A DNA stretch of 64,000 nt from Armatimonadota bacterium (GTDB lineage: Bacteria; Armatimonadota; Fimbriimonadia; Fimbriimonadales; Fimbriimonadaceae). The notes beneath the pieces were generated by a model, which searched no databases, was not told the origin of the DNA, and worked only from the letters and a program-made list of their open reading frames with translations. Of this stretch, positions 61,778 through 64,000 are shown piece after piece (position 1 is the stretch's first letter; the number at the start of each line of letters is the position of its first letter). The stretch lies in assembly GCA_020161505.1 (NCBI GenBank), contig JAIUNY010000001.1:124001-188000 (forward strand). The letters run 5' to 3'. A program made the translations under genes and the position numbers.

Positions 61778-63691
61778 ATGAGTTTTATTGGCAATGTCAA
61801 GCGCCTTCTGATCGGACGTCCGATCCACACGAAACACGCTCACAACGAGCGCTTGAATGTCCCCTTTGGCCTGGCGGTTTTCGCCAGTGACGCGCTGTCC
61901 TCGGTCGCCTATGCCACAGAGGAAGTGCTCCTGGTTCTTGTTCTGGCGGGGAGTCTGGCGGCCTACAACACGCTGACTCCGATTGCCCTGGTGCTCTCGC
62001 TTCTGTTGGTGATTGTGGCGTTCAGCTACTACCAAACGATCCACGCGTACCCCGACAACGGAGGCACCTACATCGTCTCCACCGACAATCTCGGCCCGCT
62101 TGCCGGACAGTTTGCGGGAGCCGCGCTGTTGGTTGACTACGTTCTCACCGTGGCGGTCTCGATCAGTGCCGGAGTTCAGGCCGTGATCTCCATCAACCAC
62201 GGCGTCCAGCCGTATGCGGTTCCCATCGCGTGCGCAGCGGTCGGGTTTCTGTGCGTGATGAACCTGCGCGGAGCCAAGGAATCGGGGCTCGTCTTTGCGA
62301 TTCCCACCTTCGGATTTGTCATTCTCGTGGCCGTTCTTGTCGGGCGGGCGATCTTCACGGGATTGCAGGAGCCCCATACTGCTCCAGTCCTGCCAGCAGG
62401 CGACGGATTGCACTCGATGGGTGCCTTCCTCATTCTTCGCGGATTCACCGCTTCTTGTACCGCTCTCACCGGAACCGAAGCGATTGCCAACGGCGTGAAG
62501 GCCTTCAAATCTCCGGAGGCCAAAAACGCTTCCCGGGCGCTGATCATGATGGTGGTGATGCTCGGCACGATGTTCATCGGCATCTCGTGGGCCGCGTGGC
62601 ATGCGGGCATTGTGCCGAAGCACATGAGCGATCCGACTTACCAAACCGTGCTCGCTCAAATCGCGGAGCAGGAGTTTGGGCGGGGCTGGTTTTATGCCGC
62701 GATCCTCATTGCCACCGCCGCGATTCTGTTTCTTGCCGCGAACACGGCTTTCGCCGATTTCCCGCGCCTAGCGAGCTTCATCGGTCGCGATGGATACCTG
62801 CCGAGGCAGCTCAGTTCTCTCGGCGACCGCCTGGTTTACCAAAACGGGATCATCGTTCTGGCCATCGTCTCGATTTTGCTGATCGTCAAGTTCAACGCAG
62901 ATCCCCACAAGTTGATCCCTCTGTACGCCTTGGGAGTCTTTGTGGCCTTCACTCTCAGTCAGGCCGGGATGGCGGTTCACTTCCTCAAAAAGCGGAAAAT
63001 GACGGTGTATCGGCACGACCGTGAACTTGCGGTCGGCGAGACATTGGACGAGGTGGCCTACCAGAAGCGCCGCCGCAAGCTCGCGATCCAGATGGCGATC
63101 AGCATCGTCGGCGCGATCACAACGTTCGTGGTGGCCTGCATCATTGTCGTCACCAAGTGGGAAGAGCGCGTGTGGATTGTCGTCATCGCCTTTGCGTTGC
63201 TGATGCTGATCTTCCGCATTGTGAAGGGGCACTACAACTCTTTGGCAAAGAGCCTGAGTCTGAGCCGAGCCGACGCGCTTCCGGAAATGCGGTCGGCGAC
63301 CCTGCTCCTCGTTCCGCGTCTTCACCGGGGCATTCTCCAAGCGATCAAATACGCACAGGTCACGGCGGACGACTGCCGGGCCCTGCATGTGAGCCTCAGT
63401 CACGAGCAGACGGCGAAGGTGAAAGACGACTGGGGTCACTTCGGCGCGGACATGCCGTTGGTGATCCTGGAGTCGCCCTATCGATCTCTGGTGAGCCCTT
63501 TGACCGATTACATCGACGAGATGCAGAGGGTGGACAAGAACTTGATGGTGACGGTGATCGTCCCACAAGCAGTACCGAAACACTGGTGGCAAGGTCTTTT
63601 GCACAACAACGCGGCGATCCAGCTCAAACTCGCCTTGGGCTCACGTAGAAACGTTGTGGTCACGAACGTCAGGTACTTTATCGAAAGCTGA
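61778..63691 (+). CDS. kimA: KimA-type potassium/proton symporter (APC superfamily)
   Basis: 637 aa. About 12 membrane helices and a C-terminal cytosolic domain. Many segments match KimA (YdaO): RLLIGRPI, FASDALSSVAYATEEVL, HAYPDNGGTYIVSTDNLGP, ALLVDYVLTVAVSISAG, ALTGTEAIANGVKAFKSPEA, ANTAFADFPRLASFIGRDGY, LIPLYALGVFVAFTLSQAGM, and in the soluble domain LLVPRLHRGILQAIKYAQ and ESPYRSLVSPLTDYIDE. KimA is a high-affinity K+ importer inhibited by c-di-AMP. Only 52 bases separate it from nagA, leaving no room for a ydaO riboswitch. Confidence 0.85.
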   Translation: MSFIGNVKRLLIGRPIHTKHAHNERLNVPFGLAVFASDALSSVAYATEEVLLVLVLAGSLAAYNTLTPIALVLSLLLVIVAFSYYQTIHAYPDNGGTYIVSTDNLGPLAGQFAGAALLVDYVLTVAVSISAGVQAVISINHGVQPYAVPIACAAVGFLCVMNLRGAKESGLVFAIPTFGFVILVAVLVGRAIFTGLQEPHTAPVLPAGDGLHSMGAFLILRGFTASCTALTGTEAIANGVKAFKSPEAKNASRALIMMVVMLGTMFIGISWAAWHAGIVPKHMSDPTYQTVLAQIAEQEFGRGWFYAAILIATAAILFLAANTAFADFPRLASFIGRDGYLPRQLSSLGDRLVYQNGIIVLAIVSILLIVKFNADPHKLIPLYALGVFVAFTLSQAGMAVHFLKKRKMTVYRHDRELAVGETLDEVAYQKRRRKLAIQMAISIVGAITTFVVACIIVVTKWEERVWIVVIAFALLMLIFRIVKGHYNSLAKSLSLSRADALPEMRSATLLLVPRLHRGILQAIKYAQVTADDCRALHVSLSHEQTAKVKDDWGHFGADMPLVILESPYRSLVSPLTDYIDEMQRVDKNLMVTVIVPQAVPKHWWQGLLHNNAAIQLKLALGSRRNVVVTNVRYFIES

Positions 63692-63698
63692 GAACCCC

Positions 63699-64000
63699 AT
63701 GATTGTTGAATCGCTCGAAGATGTGATTGTGCTCACCGGACCTCTCCGGGCGAATTTCTGGGAGGCGATCCGCACGGCGATTGCTCTCACCTTGCACCGT
63801 CACCCGACTGGCGTCATCATCGACTGCCACGGCATCAGCGAGATCAATGAATCGGGGGCCAAGACGTTCCAACAAGCCCTGGACTTTGTCCACCAGCACG
63901 ATTCTGCCCGGGTGATTTTTGCCCGCGTTCCGGATCATGTGATTGATGTGCTGAGAGAAGTTCCGGAAGTCCGGTCTCAACTCGCGATCACCGCGACGGT
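63699..64000 (+). CDS. STAS-domain protein, partial
   Basis: The first 100 codons of a gene cut by the window end. The sequence (MIVESLEDVIVLTGPLRANF, then GVIIDCHGISEINESGAKTF and ARVIFARVPDHVIDVLREV) fits a STAS/anti-sigma-antagonist fold: beta strand, then the loop DCHGISEINESGA where the phosphorylatable Ser of SpoIIAA-type proteins lies. It begins seven bases after kimA on the same strand and is probably cotranscribed. It could regulate the transporter or be a free-standing antagonist. Confidence 0.65.
   Translation, partial: MIVESLEDVIVLTGPLRANFWEAIRTAIALTLHRHPTGVIIDCHGISEINESGAKTFQQALDFVHQHDSARVIFARVPDHVIDVLREVPEVRSQLAITAT

Overview
The window is 64 kb of bacterial chromosome, GC-rich (judged by eye), densely coded and mostly housekeeping. 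It is a diderm-type heterotroph. A prepilin followed by a tiny Pro/Gly-rich lipoprotein, fused GntR/LacI regulators, BNR and PQQ beta-propeller secreted proteins, a glycine-rich RRM protein and a KimA-type permease suggest Armatimonadota (Fimbriimonas-like). That placement is an inference from gene content; there is no rRNA here. One tRNA (Ile-GAT) is present. I see no phage, transposase or CRISPR array.

Layout. 0-2.4 kb: ruvAB, then a convergent ThuA-like gene. 2.5-7 kb: a compact set of homologues of the mycobacterial decaprenyl-phospho-arabinose (DPA) route, namely a UbiA-type phosphoribosyl transferase, an opposed polytopic (possible GT-C) membrane protein, and dprE2-dprE1. This is followed by pcp. 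7.5-19 kb (minus strand): complex I genes nuoG-H-J-K-L-M-N without nuoI, with a uroporphyrinogen-decarboxylase-like gene inserted between nuoM and nuoN and a sugar-isomerase TIM barrel at the end. 19.3-22.8 kb: a large secreted Asp-box/BNR protein. 22.8-27.2 kb: hslU, sucC, rmuC. 27.2-33.2 kb (minus): recN-mfd followed by a HigBA-type toxin-antitoxin pair. 33.3-36.1 kb: a cation diffusion facilitator and oligoendopeptidase F.

36.2-47.2 kb is a carbohydrate region. A GH20 hexosaminidase and an APH-fold kinase diverge from a three-gene sugar ABC importer across a perfect 16-bp palindrome. Then come a prepilin, a small lipoprotein, a GntR-LacI regulator and a GH5-like secreted glycosidase. 47.2-56.0 kb: a class-V aminotransferase interrupted by TGA, an orphan histidine kinase, pyrG, a protein with 14 tandem RG-rich repeats whose 3' end overlaps an antisense tautomerase gene by 185 bp, a nucleoside hydrolase without a standard start codon, pfkA, and an RRM protein. 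56-64 kb: a divergent pair of secreted proteins around a cluster of TGGGACA boxes, tRNA-Ile, then a PQQ-like protein, dprA, nagA, kimA, and a STAS-domain gene cut by the window end.

How the genes may work together. GH20, the ABC importer, the APH-fold kinase and the separate nagA could make up amino-sugar (GlcNAc/chito-oligosaccharide) uptake and catabolism. The DPA-type genes could supply a polyprenyl-phosphate pentofuranose to the adjacent membrane protein. Points that most deserve checking are the DPA-type cluster, the URO-D-like gene inside the nuo operon, the antisense coding overlap at 52.9-53.05 kb, the two paired inverted-repeat elements at 36.2 and 42.5 kb, and the operator-like palindromes.
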